This document shows, piece after piece, positions 1-8,739 of a DNA stretch of 46,337 bases. The position numbers and the translations under genes are program-made. The notes beneath the pieces are model-generated. The model was not told where the DNA came from and did no database searches. It saw only the letters and a list, made by a program, of their open reading frames with translations. This DNA comes from a bacterium (lineage in GTDB: Bacteria; Bacteroidota; Bacteroidia; Bacteroidales; Muribaculaceae): the NCBI GenBank assembly GCA_004563195.1, contig SFTJ01000023.1, positions 1 through 46,337 of the forward strand, read 5' to 3'. Within the stretch, counting starts at the first letter, position 1. Each line of letters starts with the position of its first letter.

Positions 1-568
1 CATGAAAATAGTTGCCGTATACGAGTGCCCCAAAAGATAATTTTTTATATGAAATTTTTGAGGAAGCAGAATAATAACCATATGCCGGAAACTTTTGTAA
101 GGCATCAAGTCGAGCTACTCCACCCACAGAATACTCTTGCACTATAAAATCAACTACATTCCTTGCTCCACTATATTTTGGATTACTGGTAGATTCATAA
201 TATTCAATGCGTTTTACATTTTTGGGCCAAAATGTTGCTATATCAACTTTATCTGCTTTTATCCCATTAATAAATATGTTTGCTCGTTCTCCTGACAATG
301 TTACTATTTCGCCATCTTTTTCTTTTAACATCGCCAAGTGCATAGTGCCGATTAATGAAGCAGGACTATTTGAAAGCTGTTTCTCTTTTTTATTTGGAAT
401 GATTATAATTTTTTCTTTTTCTACCCAGCAGCGTTTGTTTAAAATTATAATGTCTTCTAACTGTTTTGCGGCAATTGTGTCATTGGCATGTAAAACGACA
501 TTTTGGAAACAAACAAGTATTAATGCTTGAAATAATATTTTTACGAGTAAACGCATGCCTTTTTTCAT
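1..568 (-). CDS. Outer-membrane beta-barrel receptor, N-terminal part (cut by window edge)
   Basis: The minus-strand frame opens at ATG 568 and runs off the window start, giving about 189 residues. Residues 1-33 form a Sec signal peptide ending near LHAND. The rest looks like the plug region of a TonB-dependent or OMP_b-brl-type outer-membrane protein: a segment around INGIKADKVDIATFWPKNV, then a GARNVVDFIVQEYSVGG stretch typical of the plug-to-barrel transition, then alternating aromatic strands (KISYKKLSFGALVYGNY). No N-terminal carboxypeptidase-regulatory domain is visible. It starts 14 bases after the radical SAM gene stop, so it is probably co-transcribed with the RiPP maturase. By context it may export, anchor or import the modified peptide; this is inference. 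The barrel itself lies outside the window, so the family call is moderate. Confidence 0.65.
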   Translation of the reverse strand, partial: MKKGMRLLVKILFQALILVCFQNVVLHANDTIAAKQLEDIIILNKRCWVEKEKIIIIPNKKEKQLSNSPASLIGTMHLAMLKEKDGEIVTLSGERANIFINGIKADKVDIATFWPKNVKRIEYYESTSNPKYSGARNVVDFIVQEYSVGGVARLDALQKFPAYGYYSASSKISYKKLSFGALVYGNYFH

Positions 569-582
569 GAGTAAACGGTTCT

Positions 583-1869
583 TTAGCCTAAATTATATGA
601 ATGCTCAAATATATCTAAAATGATGTTGTTTTTATCATTTTCGTTATACCCAAATGTGCAATTATTGTTCCCTAAATCTTCTAACGCGCATTGCTTGCAT
701 CCTCCTCCGCATATGGGTGCAATTCTGCATGTTCGGCACACTTGTTTTTGTAGTTTCGCATTATTTCTTTGTCTCAAAATGTTTTCATCGTAGATAATTG
801 CACCATTTGTTTCTAAATAACCTATCCTGTTTGATTCTGAAAAATCACGAGCTGTACAAGCGAAGACATCTCCATTATAGTTTATGACACTATGATTAAT
901 TTTGTCTCCGTAGCAAATGTTTTTTACATTATGTGGAATAAAATTTGCTAATACTTTATACCCATGCTCATTAAGTTTATGCCGAATATGTTTTATAATG
1001 ACTTCTGTATCATCTTCTCCGGTTTTGCGGTCTTGCCAAACTCGTTGTAGGTCAATCTTGATGACTTGTCGATATTTATCGTCGATTTTTGATAGTCGGT
1101 TAACTAATTTTGATAGCGAACATACATTATCGGATGTGTAATTAATGCGAATAATAACATCAATCCCTGTCTTTACTAGCTTTTCTATATTTGAAATAAT
1201 TATTTCGAAAGTGCCTATTCCATTTTTAAAATGCCTAATTTGATTATGATATTGATTATCTCCGTCAAGAGTTATCTGAAATCCACAACGATATTTTGCT
1301 AAATATGATATTATAGAATCGTTTAACAAAGTTGCATTTGATGTGAAATGTACACTAAACAAAACGCCATTGTCTAAGCATAATTCGTTAATCTCGTTTA
1401 TTAAGACTTTAGCTATTTGATTAAAATAGAATAACGGTTCTCCTCCAAAAAAGCCCAGCTCGAAGCGTTTAATCCTGTTTTGCCCAATTAGTTTGGCTAC
1501 AAATTTTATAATGTTTGATACAATAGTTTCAGGCATTTTTGAATTAGCAATGTGATTCTCATAACAATACCAACAATTTAAATTGCAATCTAAAGTCGGA
1601 TTAACGTGTAAAATATATTCGTCAGTATTGTTTTCAGTCTCGGTTATTAGATTGCATAATTTTGCATATTCGTCAACTGAGTCATCGACAAGGAATCCGC
1701 AATCTACTAATTGCTTATATATAACGCTATCATTACTTAATTCTAAAAGATTTTCATTTTTGAGAATACTCCGATTCTTTACTGCAATAAAGATTCCGGA
1801 ATAGGAATTAAATAATAATGTAAGCTTGTCGTTAATATGTAATATGTTATTATAATTACTACATTTCAT
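583..1869 (-). CDS. Radical SAM/SPASM peptide maturase
   Basis: This 428-residue enzyme carries the radical SAM cluster motif CNLNCWYC (C95, C99, C102) and the SAM-binding GGEP motif at 142-145. Its C-terminal SPASM domain is complete: C319, GX4C ending at C338, then CX2CX5CX3C at C378, C381, C387 and C391, with C404 closing. Such enzymes bind one SAM cluster and two auxiliary 4Fe-4S clusters and typically form thioether or C-C crosslinks in ribosomal peptides. Residues 1-80 have no cluster motif and could hold a precursor-recognition (RRE-like) domain. A cysteine-rich small protein is encoded 119 bases upstream and an outer-membrane receptor 14 bases downstream, which supports a peptide-maturase role. 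An anaerobic sulfatase-maturase-type enzyme is less likely, since no sulfatase is nearby. Codon use is AT-rich compared with lpxB. Confidence 0.88.
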   Translation of the reverse strand: MKCSNYNNILHINDKLTLLFNSYSGIFIAVKNRSILKNENLLELSNDSVIYKQLVDCGFLVDDSVDEYAKLCNLITETENNTDEYILHVNPTLDCNLNCWYCYENHIANSKMPETIVSNIIKFVAKLIGQNRIKRFELGFFGGEPLFYFNQIAKVLINEINELCLDNGVLFSVHFTSNATLLNDSIISYLAKYRCGFQITLDGDNQYHNQIRHFKNGIGTFEIIISNIEKLVKTGIDVIIRINYTSDNVCSLSKLVNRLSKIDDKYRQVIKIDLQRVWQDRKTGEDDTEVIIKHIRHKLNEHGYKVLANFIPHNVKNICYGDKINHSVINYNGDVFACTARDFSESNRIGYLETNGAIIYDENILRQRNNAKLQKQVCRTCRIAPICGGGCKQCALEDLGNNNCTFGYNENDKNNIILDIFEHSYNLG

Positions 1870-1900
1870 ATCCTATGTTAACATATAAAATATAGAGCAT

Positions 1901-1935
1901 TAAGAAATTTCCTCTAAGAGGGTTAAGATTTCTTA
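1901..1935 (-). promoter_or_regulatory. Hairpin between precursor and maturase genes
   Basis: An 8-bp perfect outer stem (TAAGAAAT 1901-1908 with ATTTCTTA 1928-1935) encloses a second 4-bp stem (CCTC 1911-1914 with GAGG 1918-1921). It sits in the 119-base gap between the small peptide gene and the maturase. No U-tract follows on the minus strand, so it is not a classic terminator. A 3' stabiliser or partial attenuator that sets a high precursor-to-enzyme ratio is plausible but inferred. Confidence 0.5.
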
Positions 1936-1988
1936 TTCACAGGACGTAAGAAACCTCATTTTTATATTGTGGAAATATTAGTAGCAAG

Positions 1989-2291
1989 CTATGGAACTAT
2001 TGGTTTCGTCTCGCCTTCAACATCTCCTCTACCTAATGTGGTGTTTAAACAAGACCCTCTGTTAGTCGATTTTGAACATGCGCTGTTGTAGTTTTTGCAG
2101 TTCCCTTTATTCTCTGCTTTATTGCATTGATCATACTGTTCGTTAATACAATCACCACCATTGTCGCCTCCAATATAAGACATTGTTGTGGGCAGTACAA
2201 TTGATTCTAAATCCACGTTGCAATCTCGCGCAACAGAAATAGCATCTATAAAATCTGCTATTTGTTTATTTCTTTCTTCGATATTCTTCAT
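1989..2291 (-). CDS. Cysteine-rich peptide, candidate RiPP precursor
   Basis: A 100-residue protein with two distinct halves. Residues 1-40 look like a leader: charged and helical at first (MKNIEERNKQIADFIDAI), with one cysteine at C24. Residues 41-46 are GGDNGG, which could hold a double-glycine-type cleavage point. The putative core (47-100) has five cysteines, C48, C56, C65, C72 and C81, spaced 8, 9, 7 and 9 apart in an Asn/Ser/Lys-rich background, followed by a Cys-free tail ending TKPIVP. It has no signal peptide. Its place as first gene of an operon with a radical SAM/SPASM enzyme is the main reason for the call. The family is not recognised with certainty; it could be a sactipeptide- or ranthipeptide-like precursor with Cys-to-residue thioethers. 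Confidence 0.7.
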   Translation of the reverse strand: MKNIEERNKQIADFIDAISVARDCNVDLESIVLPTTMSYIGGDNGGDCINEQYDQCNKAENKGNCKNYNSACSKSTNRGSCLNTTLGRGDVEGETKPIVP

Positions 2292-2323
2292 TGTTATAAT
2301 GTTTAATTGTCATTGAATTGTGG

Positions 2324-2331
2324 CAAATTTA
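2324..2331 (-). promoter_or_regulatory. Promoter -7 element of the RiPP operon
   Basis: On the minus strand TAAATTTG matches the Bacteroidota -7 consensus TAnnTTTG and lies 32 bases before the precursor ATG. No clear TTTG -33 element is seen at the expected spacing, so only half of the promoter is supported. Confidence 0.5.
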
Positions 2332-2545
2332 CGAAATATATTTTAATTAATCTTTGGTATATATAAGATTATTTTTGATTTGACAATGCTTAACGGCATG
2401 ATTGCTTATATAATCTTTTGCGGAAAGTTAATTTAAAATCAAAATTTTTGTTTAGCACAAGTTAGTGGATAAGAAATGCACGAAAAGGCGCGTAGGTGGC
2501 GTGTCGTGTCGTCGGGGCGGAAAAAGCGAAAATGGCGATAATATT

Positions 2546-2576
2546 TTTGGTGAGCGGTGAAAAATTTGTACCTTTG
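2546..2576 (+). promoter_or_regulatory. Promoter of lpxB
   Basis: TTTG at 2546-2549 and TACCTTTG at 2569-2576 are separated by 19 bases, the classic -33/-7 arrangement for the primary sigma factor of Bacteroidota. The start codon of lpxB lies 34 bases downstream. Confidence 0.8.
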
Positions 2577-2610
2577 AAAAATTGTAACGCAAGAATATTA
2601 TACAAGAGCG

Positions 2611-3759
2611 ATGAAATATTTTATCATAGCAGGAGAGGCGTCAGGCGACATACATGGGTCGGAATTGATACGCTCGCTACGCGCACTCGATGGCGAAGCC
2701 GAGATCCGCTTTTTCGGTGGCGACAAGATGGCACAAGCCGCCGGCACGCAACCCATAGTGCATTATAAAGATATGGCATATATGGGCATAGTGGAGGTGG
2801 TGAAGCATCTTGGCCCTATATTGGGGTTTCTGAAAACGGCAAAAGCAGTAATCGATGAGTATGCCCCCGATGCGGTGGTGCTAATCGATTATCCATCGTT
2901 CAACCTCAAGGTGGCGAAATATGCCCATAAGCGCGGAGTGAAGACCTTCTACTTCATCTCGCCCAAGGTGTGGGCATGGAAAGAATATCGCGTGAAGCAA
3001 ATAAAGAAATATATCACCACACTCTACTCAATATTGCCTTTCGAAACCGAGTTTTTTGCTCGCCATGGCTATGCGGTGGAATATGTGGGCAATCCCACGG
3101 TGGGCGAGATAGCCGAGGCACGCCTGCATTTTGCCGATGCCGATGTGTTTAAGTGGAAAAACGGGCTTCGCGGGCTGCCCATAATAGCCCTTGTGCCCGG
3201 CAGCCGCGTGAAAGAGATACTTGACAATCTGCCCATAATGCTCGAGGCATCGAAGCGCTATCTCGATGAATATCAGATAGTGATAGCCGGCGCACCCGGT
3301 GTGGACCGTGCGCTCTACGACGAGGTGCTTGCACAAGCAGGCGCCAAGCGCGATGCCGTGGTGATAGAGCAGCAGACCTTCGAACTGGTGAGCCATGCGC
3401 GCGTGGCACTTGTCACCTCGGGCACAGCCACGCTCGAGACAGCAGTGCTTGGCACTCCGCAAGTGGTGTGCTATCGCATGGGCGGCAGTAAGTGGCTGAA
3501 ACGAATATATCCCTATGTGCTGAAGGTGAAATATGTGTCGTTGCCAAATCTGATAGCAGGCTCGGAGGTGATACCCGAACTGCTGCTCAGCGACTGCACA
3601 GCCGATGCCGTGGCAGCACACCTTGAGTCGCTTTTGCCCGACGGCGAAGCTCGCGATGCCATGCTTCGAGGCTACGAAACTATGAAAATGCGCCTTGGCA
3701 CCGCTCGATGCACCGACACCGCCGCTCGCCGCATGAGGGATACATTATTGATGAAATAA
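2611..3759 (+). CDS. lpxB: Lipid-A-disaccharide synthase
   Basis: This 382-residue GT-B glycosyltransferase (family GT19) joins UDP-2,3-diacylglucosamine to lipid X to form the disaccharide of lipid A, at the cytoplasmic face of the inner membrane. Diagnostic stretches are the N-terminal IAGEASGDIHGSELI, the central IALVPGSRVKEI that opens the C-terminal nucleotide-binding domain, and SGTATLETAVLGTPQVVCYR near residue 275. Length is normal for the family. It has its own promoter and is the first gene of a plus-strand run with the phosphatase 25 bases downstream. In many Bacteroidota surE lies just upstream; here that position is taken by the divergent RiPP cassette. Codon use is GC-rich and typical of the core region. 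Confidence 0.95.
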   Translation: MKYFIIAGEASGDIHGSELIRSLRALDGEAEIRFFGGDKMAQAAGTQPIVHYKDMAYMGIVEVVKHLGPILGFLKTAKAVIDEYAPDAVVLIDYPSFNLKVAKYAHKRGVKTFYFISPKVWAWKEYRVKQIKKYITTLYSILPFETEFFARHGYAVEYVGNPTVGEIAEARLHFADADVFKWKNGLRGLPIIALVPGSRVKEILDNLPIMLEASKRYLDEYQIVIAGAPGVDRALYDEVLAQAGAKRDAVVIEQQTFELVSHARVALVTSGTATLETAVLGTPQVVCYRMGGSKWLKRIYPYVLKVKYVSLPNLIAGSEVIPELLLSDCTADAVAAHLESLLPDGEARDAMLRGYETMKMRLGTARCTDTAARRMRDTLLMK

Positions 3760-3784
3760 GAATAATTACACTAACTTCGAAAAA

Positions 3785-4294
3785 ATGACGAAACACGATA
3801 ACTCCAATCAGAAGAAGCCCATGAAAGTGCTGTTTGTGTGCCTGGGCAATATATGCCGGTCGCCGGCAGCGCAGGGTGTGATGCAAGCTATGATAGACCG
3901 CCGCGGACTCAGCGACCGCTTTTATCTCGACTCGGCAGGCACCTATGGCGGTCACGCAGGCGATATGCCCGACTACAGGATGCGCAGCCATGCCTCGAAG
4001 CGCGGCTATATGCTCACGCACCGTTCGCGTCAAATTAAGGGAAGCGATTTCGAAGACTTCGATGTGATAGTGGCAATGGACGAAAGCAATCGCCGCAACC
4101 TAAGCCGGATGGCAGCCACCGTAGACGAAGAGCGCAAAATAGTGATGATGGGCCGATATATCACCAAATTTCCCAACTACGACTATGTGCCCGACCCATA
4201 TTACGAAGGCGCCGAAGGTTTTGAACTCGTGCTCGACCTGCTCGAAGACTCCTGCGAAGTGCTGCTCGAGAGTCTGCTCAAGCAGATGAAATGA
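3785..4294 (+). CDS. Low-molecular-weight protein-tyrosine phosphatase
   Basis: A 169-residue cytoplasmic phosphatase. The P-loop CLGNICRS (C-X5-R-S) follows MKVLFV, and the general-acid loop DPYY is present near residue 139 (VPDPYYEGAEGF). Both catalytic elements, the Cys nucleophile and the Asp acid, are intact. The first 12 residues before MKVLFV are charged and could be non-conserved; translation might start at the internal Met13. It lies 25 bases after lpxB and 49 before the hexosaminidase. In bacteria such enzymes often dephosphorylate tyrosine kinases of capsule synthesis, but no kinase is nearby, so the substrate is unknown. Confidence 0.93.
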   Translation: MTKHDNSNQKKPMKVLFVCLGNICRSPAAQGVMQAMIDRRGLSDRFYLDSAGTYGGHAGDMPDYRMRSHASKRGYMLTHRSRQIKGSDFEDFDVIVAMDESNRRNLSRMAATVDEERKIVMMGRYITKFPNYDYVPDPYYEGAEGFELVLDLLEDSCEVLLESLLKQMK

Positions 4295-4343
4295 TAATGA
4301 TATTAGCTACAAAAAAATTAATACACTCAAAAATCTTACTATT

Positions 4344-6839
4344 ATGAATAACTCGTTGCGAAAAATAATTACAATGGCGGCAATAGTGTGTGGCTACGCT
4401 TTGGCAGTGACGGCACAAAACAGCCCCGTGAGCGTGAAATGGCAAATGGTGAAGAATTGCGGTAGAGAATATATATCGCAATTCACCTTCCGAAACATCA
4501 GCAACGCTCCGCTCGAAGCCAATTGGGCACTGTATTTCAATAAGTTCTCCAACTCAGTGAAGACCGACGACGCCCAAGCGATGGACATAAAACCGATAGT
4601 GAACAACAACTATTGCCAACTCAAGCCCAATGAGCGCTATCGCACCCTTCAACCCGGCGAAGAAGTGACGGTGAATGTGATATTCGGCGGCTCGTTTCGC
4701 AATATCAGCGACAGCCCCGACGGCGCACATTTTGTGTACGACGGCACTCAGAAAGCACTGCCCGTAACACTCGAGAAAGCCGAACCCGGCGGTAGCGAGC
4801 AGTCGTCGCTCTATGATTTTGCCAATTATCCCGACGGTAATTATGTATATGCCGACAATGCCATCTCCAACCCCGCAGGAGTGAGCTATGGCGGTGGCGC
4901 ATACGATATTTTCCCCACGCCTAAGGAAGTGAAGCTCAAAGGCGGCACGCTCGCTGTGCCACAATCGGTGAAAGTGGCGATAAGTCCTGCCTACCTAAAC
5001 ACCGTTACGGACTATCTTACCGAGCGACTCGCCCGCGCCGGAGTGGAGGTGAGCGACAAGGCAACGATGAAACTCCTCCTCGAGATGCGCCCGAGCATAA
5101 GCACCAACAGCGAGTATTATGAGCTGAAAGTGAGCAAGAAAGAGATAACCATCGTGGGTCAGAGCCGCGAAGGCGTGCTCAATGGCATCAAAACCCTTGC
5201 CGCAGTGCTCGAACGAAGCACCGATGGCACCATCCCCGAGGCCGAGGTGTGCGATTATCCCGATTTTGCCTATCGCGGCATGATGCTCGATGTGGCGCGC
5301 AACTTCACGCCCTATGAGCAACTGCTCGACCTGATAGACAGGCTCGCAGCGTATAAAATCAATCGATTCCAGTTTCACTTCAACGACGATGAAGCGTGGC
5401 GCCTCGAGATTCCCGGCGTGCCCGAACTCACCGAAGTGGCATCGCGCAAGGGATTTACGCTCAACGACTATAGCGCAGGGCATCTGATGCCCACCTATGG
5501 CGGCTCGGGTGATCCCGACGACGGCAAAGCACCAGCCAACGGCTATATCACCCGCAGCCAATTTGTGGAAATGCTCAAATATGCCCGCGAACGCGGCGTG
5601 AAAGTGATACCCGAAATAGAGACCCCCGGCCACTCGCGAGCAGCCATAGTGGCGATGCGTCATCGCTATGCGAAATACATCGACACCGACCCCGAGGAAG
5701 CCAATCGCTATCGCAATTTCGACCTCTCCGACACCACACGGTTCTTCTCGGCACAAGGATTTCACGACAATGTGCTCAATCCCGCTGTGCCCGGCACCTA
5801 CACCCTGCTCAAGAAGATAGTGCGCGAGATGCAAAAGATGTATTCCGATGCAGGATTGCAGCTCGATGTGATACATCTCGGTGGCGACGAAGTGGCAAAA
5901 GGATGCTGGAAGCACTCCAAGCAAGTGAGTCGACTGATGAACGAAAATCACTTTACCACCGAGCGCGAGGTGTCGGAATATTATTTCAAACGCATATCGG
6001 GTTGGCTCTTCAAGCAAGGCATTAAGGTGGAAGGATGGCAAGAAGTGTCGACAGGACACAGCGATGCCTATAACAACGAGATAGCCGAGCAACTCGCCGG
6101 CGTGAATGTGTGGAGCACCCTCGGCCGCGATGACACCATAGCCTACGACCTCGCCAATCGCGGAGTGCCCGTAATACTTTCTAATGTGAATAATCTCTAT
6201 CTCGACCTCACTTATCGTCCGCATGAACTCGAAAACGGACTTACTTGGGGCGGATGTGTGGACGAAATACGCAGTTGGGAGACATTGCCCTATAATATCT
6301 ATCGCTCGGCACAGATGGAATGGACCGGCAAACCCAAAGACCTTGTCAAAGCAGCCGATGGTAAGCCGCAACTGCTTAAGCCCGAGAATATTATAGGTTT
6401 GCAAGCCCAATTATGGTCGGAAACCATACGCAGCTACGATATGGTGCAGAGTTATATATTTCCCAAGATATTCGGACTCGTGGAGCGTGCTTGGAATGCG
6501 CGGCCCGAGTGGGGCGAAGGCAGCCTCGACCGCAAGAAATATGAGGAGGCTCGTGCACAATATAATCTGAAGATAGGTTTGCGCGAATTGCCATATCTGC
6601 AGCGCAGCGGCGCGAAGTTTCATGTGGCGCAACCCGGAGCAGTTATTGAAGATGGTAAGTTGGTGGTAAACACACCATATCCCGGCATGACAGTGCGCTA
6701 TACCACCGACGGCAGTGCGCCCACCGAGCAATCGGCACTTTGGACAGCCCCTGTGCCCGTGGGTGATGCCAAACTCATAAGAGTTCGCGCCTATTACCTC
6801 GGCGCCGAAAGCGTAGCCACTCGCCTGGAAGTGAAATAA
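4344..6839 (+). CDS. Secreted beta-N-acetylhexosaminidase, GH20
   Basis: An 831-residue multidomain enzyme. Residues 1-25 form a signal peptide ending AVTAQ. Next come a CHB_HEX-like carbohydrate-binding domain (about 28-150), a GH20b alpha/beta domain (about 190-300), the GH20 TIM barrel (about 305-720) and a C-terminal FN3-like chitobiase domain (about 760-831, with VRYTTDGSAPT). The catalytic motif HLGGDE is at 511-516, so the Asp515/Glu516 pair of substrate-assisted catalysis is intact. It should release terminal GlcNAc or GalNAc from glycans in the periplasm or at the cell surface; host mucin or N-glycans are likely substrates by inference. It follows the phosphatase by 49 bases and is followed by a strong hairpin. 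Confidence 0.93.
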   Translation: MNNSLRKIITMAAIVCGYALAVTAQNSPVSVKWQMVKNCGREYISQFTFRNISNAPLEANWALYFNKFSNSVKTDDAQAMDIKPIVNNNYCQLKPNERYRTLQPGEEVTVNVIFGGSFRNISDSPDGAHFVYDGTQKALPVTLEKAEPGGSEQSSLYDFANYPDGNYVYADNAISNPAGVSYGGGAYDIFPTPKEVKLKGGTLAVPQSVKVAISPAYLNTVTDYLTERLARAGVEVSDKATMKLLLEMRPSISTNSEYYELKVSKKEITIVGQSREGVLNGIKTLAAVLERSTDGTIPEAEVCDYPDFAYRGMMLDVARNFTPYEQLLDLIDRLAAYKINRFQFHFNDDEAWRLEIPGVPELTEVASRKGFTLNDYSAGHLMPTYGGSGDPDDGKAPANGYITRSQFVEMLKYARERGVKVIPEIETPGHSRAAIVAMRHRYAKYIDTDPEEANRYRNFDLSDTTRFFSAQGFHDNVLNPAVPGTYTLLKKIVREMQKMYSDAGLQLDVIHLGGDEVAKGCWKHSKQVSRLMNENHFTTEREVSEYYFKRISGWLFKQGIKVEGWQEVSTGHSDAYNNEIAEQLAGVNVWSTLGRDDTIAYDLANRGVPVILSNVNNLYLDLTYRPHELENGLTWGGCVDEIRSWETLPYNIYRSAQMEWTGKPKDLVKAADGKPQLLKPENIIGLQAQLWSETIRSYDMVQSYIFPKIFGLVERAWNARPEWGEGSLDRKKYEEARAQYNLKIGLRELPYLQRSGAKFHVAQPGAVIEDGKLVVNTPYPGMTVRYTTDGSAPTEQSALWTAPVPVGDAKLIRVRAYYLGAESVATRLEVK

Positions 6840-6881
6840 TTAATTTTGCCGCGGGGTGGGATGAATGCCGCGGGCGAAATC

Positions 6882-6916
6882 CGAGTGGCTCTTAGCCGAC
6901 AGCTAAGAGCCACTCG
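6882..6916. terminator. Perfect 15-bp hairpin between convergent genes
   Basis: CGAGTGGCTCTTAGC (6882-6896) and GCTAAGAGCCACTCG (6902-6916) are perfect inverted copies around a 5-base loop. The site lies between the stops of the hexosaminidase (plus) and the ABC protein (minus), where a bidirectional terminator is expected. No U-tract follows, so it could instead be a REP-like element. Confidence 0.55.
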
Positions 6917-7035
6917 CTGCGCTCGGGCGTTCGATTTTCAGGTCGTGCTTCGGTGAGTGGGCGGCTGCGTTTGGTTTTTTGCTCAAATATTTCCAAGCTG
7001 ATTATCTGTAAGAATTTTTGTGTCGGTAGGAATTC

Positions 7036-8496
7036 TTATTGTTGCTGAGAACGGTATTTTGTGAGAGTGAATGTGTGGTCGACGGAGGCGGGGATTTCGT
7101 CGGTGTAGTGGGTGACGTAGATTAGCGTTACGGGGTTGTTGTGAGTGATGTGTTCAATCACTTTTTTCACCCATTGCTTTTTAGCCATGTCGAGACCATG
7201 TAGGGGTTCGTCGAGGATAAGCAACGGCGATTGGCGTATGAGAGTGCGAGTCAGCAACACCAATCGTTGTTCGCCGCCTGATAGAGTGCAGAAACGCCGT
7301 TCGGCGAGGCTTTCGATGCCGAAAGCAGACATCCAGAGCATAGCTTTTTCGCGTTGCGATTGAGAGGCTCGCAGATACAATCCCTTCATGTCGTGCAGAC
7401 CGCTTGCCACCACTTCGAGCACCTGCTTGTTGCCATTGAAGTAGAGATGCATTTCGGGCGAGATGTAGCTTATGTGTCGTTTAATGTCCCAGATGCTTTC
7501 GCCGGAGCCGCGACGATGGTCGAATATGGTAATATCGTTGCAGTAGCCCTGTGGATTGTCGCAGCACACCAGGCTGAGCAAGGTGGATTTGCCCGAACCG
7601 TTTTCGCCGAGCAGAGCCCATTTTTCGCCGCGGCTAACGGTCCAATTCACGCCTTTGAGAATCACATTTGAGCCATACATCACATTGCAATTATCGAGAA
7701 CAAAAGCATTGGAGAAACAGCAATCGTCGGGCACCGACCAATCGGGCAGATTCTCGAGTTGCGAAGGCGCATGAAACAGTCGTTGAGAGCTTTGCACCAC
7801 CTCGCTATAGTTTTGATTGGTTACGGCTATGGTTTCGCCTATCGACAAGTGCTCCATAGGAATTACATAATCGGTGAATTGCGGAATCTCGTTAGGGTTG
7901 CACAGCAGCATGATTATGGTGGTGCCGTCGGCTATTACATTGCCCAATAGAGAGTTGAAGAGCAGGCGACTATCGGCATCGAGGCCGATGTAAGGATTGT
8001 CGATAATCAGAATGTCGGGTCGCGACGTGAGGATGTTGATGAGCAGAAATTTGCGCAATTCGCCGCTCGAGAGGTAGTTGATGCGTTTGTGCAAAATGTC
8101 GGCAATATGGAGTCGCTCGGTCATTTCCTGCCACACATCAGGAGCGATTTTTTCGGCTATCAGTTGCTCCACGGTAGGGATATCGTCGTTCATCATCGAC
8201 TCGAAACGCTGCTGATAGTAAGCACCGCTAAATCCCGTGAGGGTGTGAATGTCGGAGAACTCCACCCTCTCGATAGTAAGCGACTTTTTGTCGCCCTCGA
8301 TTACATTGGTGGTGAAATTCCATCCATTGGCAATAATATTGCCCAATGTGGATTTTCCGCAACCGTTTTCGCCGATTATGGTGTACATTTTGCCACGAGC
8401 GATGGTGAAAGAGTGCGGATTTTGGAGCGTAATTCCGCCCATATATTTAAGCGTAGGGCTCACGGCGCGGAGCAAAATGTGATGATTTTCTTGCAT
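7036..8496 (-). CDS. ABC protein with two fused ATPase domains (ModF-like)
   Basis: A 486-residue soluble protein made of two ABC ATPase domains in tandem. Domain 1 (about 1-235) has Walker A GENGCGKST, a degenerate signature LSSGE, and Walker B ILIIDNP in which the catalytic Glu after Asp is replaced by Asn. Domain 2 (about 260-480) has GENGSGKST, signature LSGGEQ, Walker B LLILDEP and the switch His in VTHY. So domain 2 looks fully active while domain 1 may be partly degenerate. No membrane segments are present and no permease is next to it. The layout matches ModF/PhrA-type proteins whose role is unclear. It is a single-gene minus-strand unit with its own promoter. Confidence 0.85.
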   Translation of the reverse strand: MQENHHILLRAVSPTLKYMGGITLQNPHSFTIARGKMYTIIGENGCGKSTLGNIIANGWNFTTNVIEGDKKSLTIERVEFSDIHTLTGFSGAYYQQRFESMMNDDIPTVEQLIAEKIAPDVWQEMTERLHIADILHKRINYLSSGELRKFLLINILTSRPDILIIDNPYIGLDADSRLLFNSLLGNVIADGTTIIMLLCNPNEIPQFTDYVIPMEHLSIGETIAVTNQNYSEVVQSSQRLFHAPSQLENLPDWSVPDDCCFSNAFVLDNCNVMYGSNVILKGVNWTVSRGEKWALLGENGSGKSTLLSLVCCDNPQGYCNDITIFDHRRGSGESIWDIKRHISYISPEMHLYFNGNKQVLEVVASGLHDMKGLYLRASQSQREKAMLWMSAFGIESLAERRFCTLSGGEQRLVLLTRTLIRQSPLLILDEPLHGLDMAKKQWVKKVIEHITHNNPVTLIYVTHYTDEIPASVDHTFTLTKYRSQQQ

Positions 8497-8515
8497 ATCA
8501 ATTGAATTTTGACGG

Positions 8516-8548
8516 CAAAATTACAAAATATCCGCGCAATATGACAAA
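8516..8548 (-). promoter_or_regulatory. Promoter of the twin-ATPase gene
   Basis: On the minus strand TTTG (8548-8545) and TAATTTTG (8523-8516) are 21 bases apart, close to the usual 19-20. The ATG at 8496 lies 19 bases downstream of the -7 element. Confidence 0.6.
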
Positions 8549-8707
8549 CGCCAAAGATATATTTTGATAATGCTGCCGTAGAATTACCACCGATGGCTTG
8601 GAGGCAAAATAAAGTTATGCCGTAATATATTGCAACTCGATGACGGAAAATAAGAAAAATTAGCATATAATGTTGCAATTATACGGTGAATAGAAAGAAA
8701 TATTTCG

Positions 8708-8715
8708 TACTTTTG
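8708..8715 (+). promoter_or_regulatory. Promoter -7 element upstream of the mannosyltransferase pseudogene
   Basis: TACTTTTG fits TAnnTTTG and is 24 bases before the ATG at 8740. A convincing -33 TTTG is not seen. Confidence 0.5.
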
Positions 8716-8739
8716 TTGCATAAAATATAGAAAAAGAAT

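Noticed and set aside
2496..2768. 90-codon plus frame overlapping the start of lpxB
   Set aside because: It covers the lpxB promoter and 5' end in another frame and has no family features.
4995..6410. Long (471-codon) minus frame across the hexosaminidase
   Set aside because: Antisense shadow of GC-biased codons; His/Ala/Gly-rich with no domain. Similar shadows lie opposite dihydroorotase, the Ca2+ ATPase and folD.
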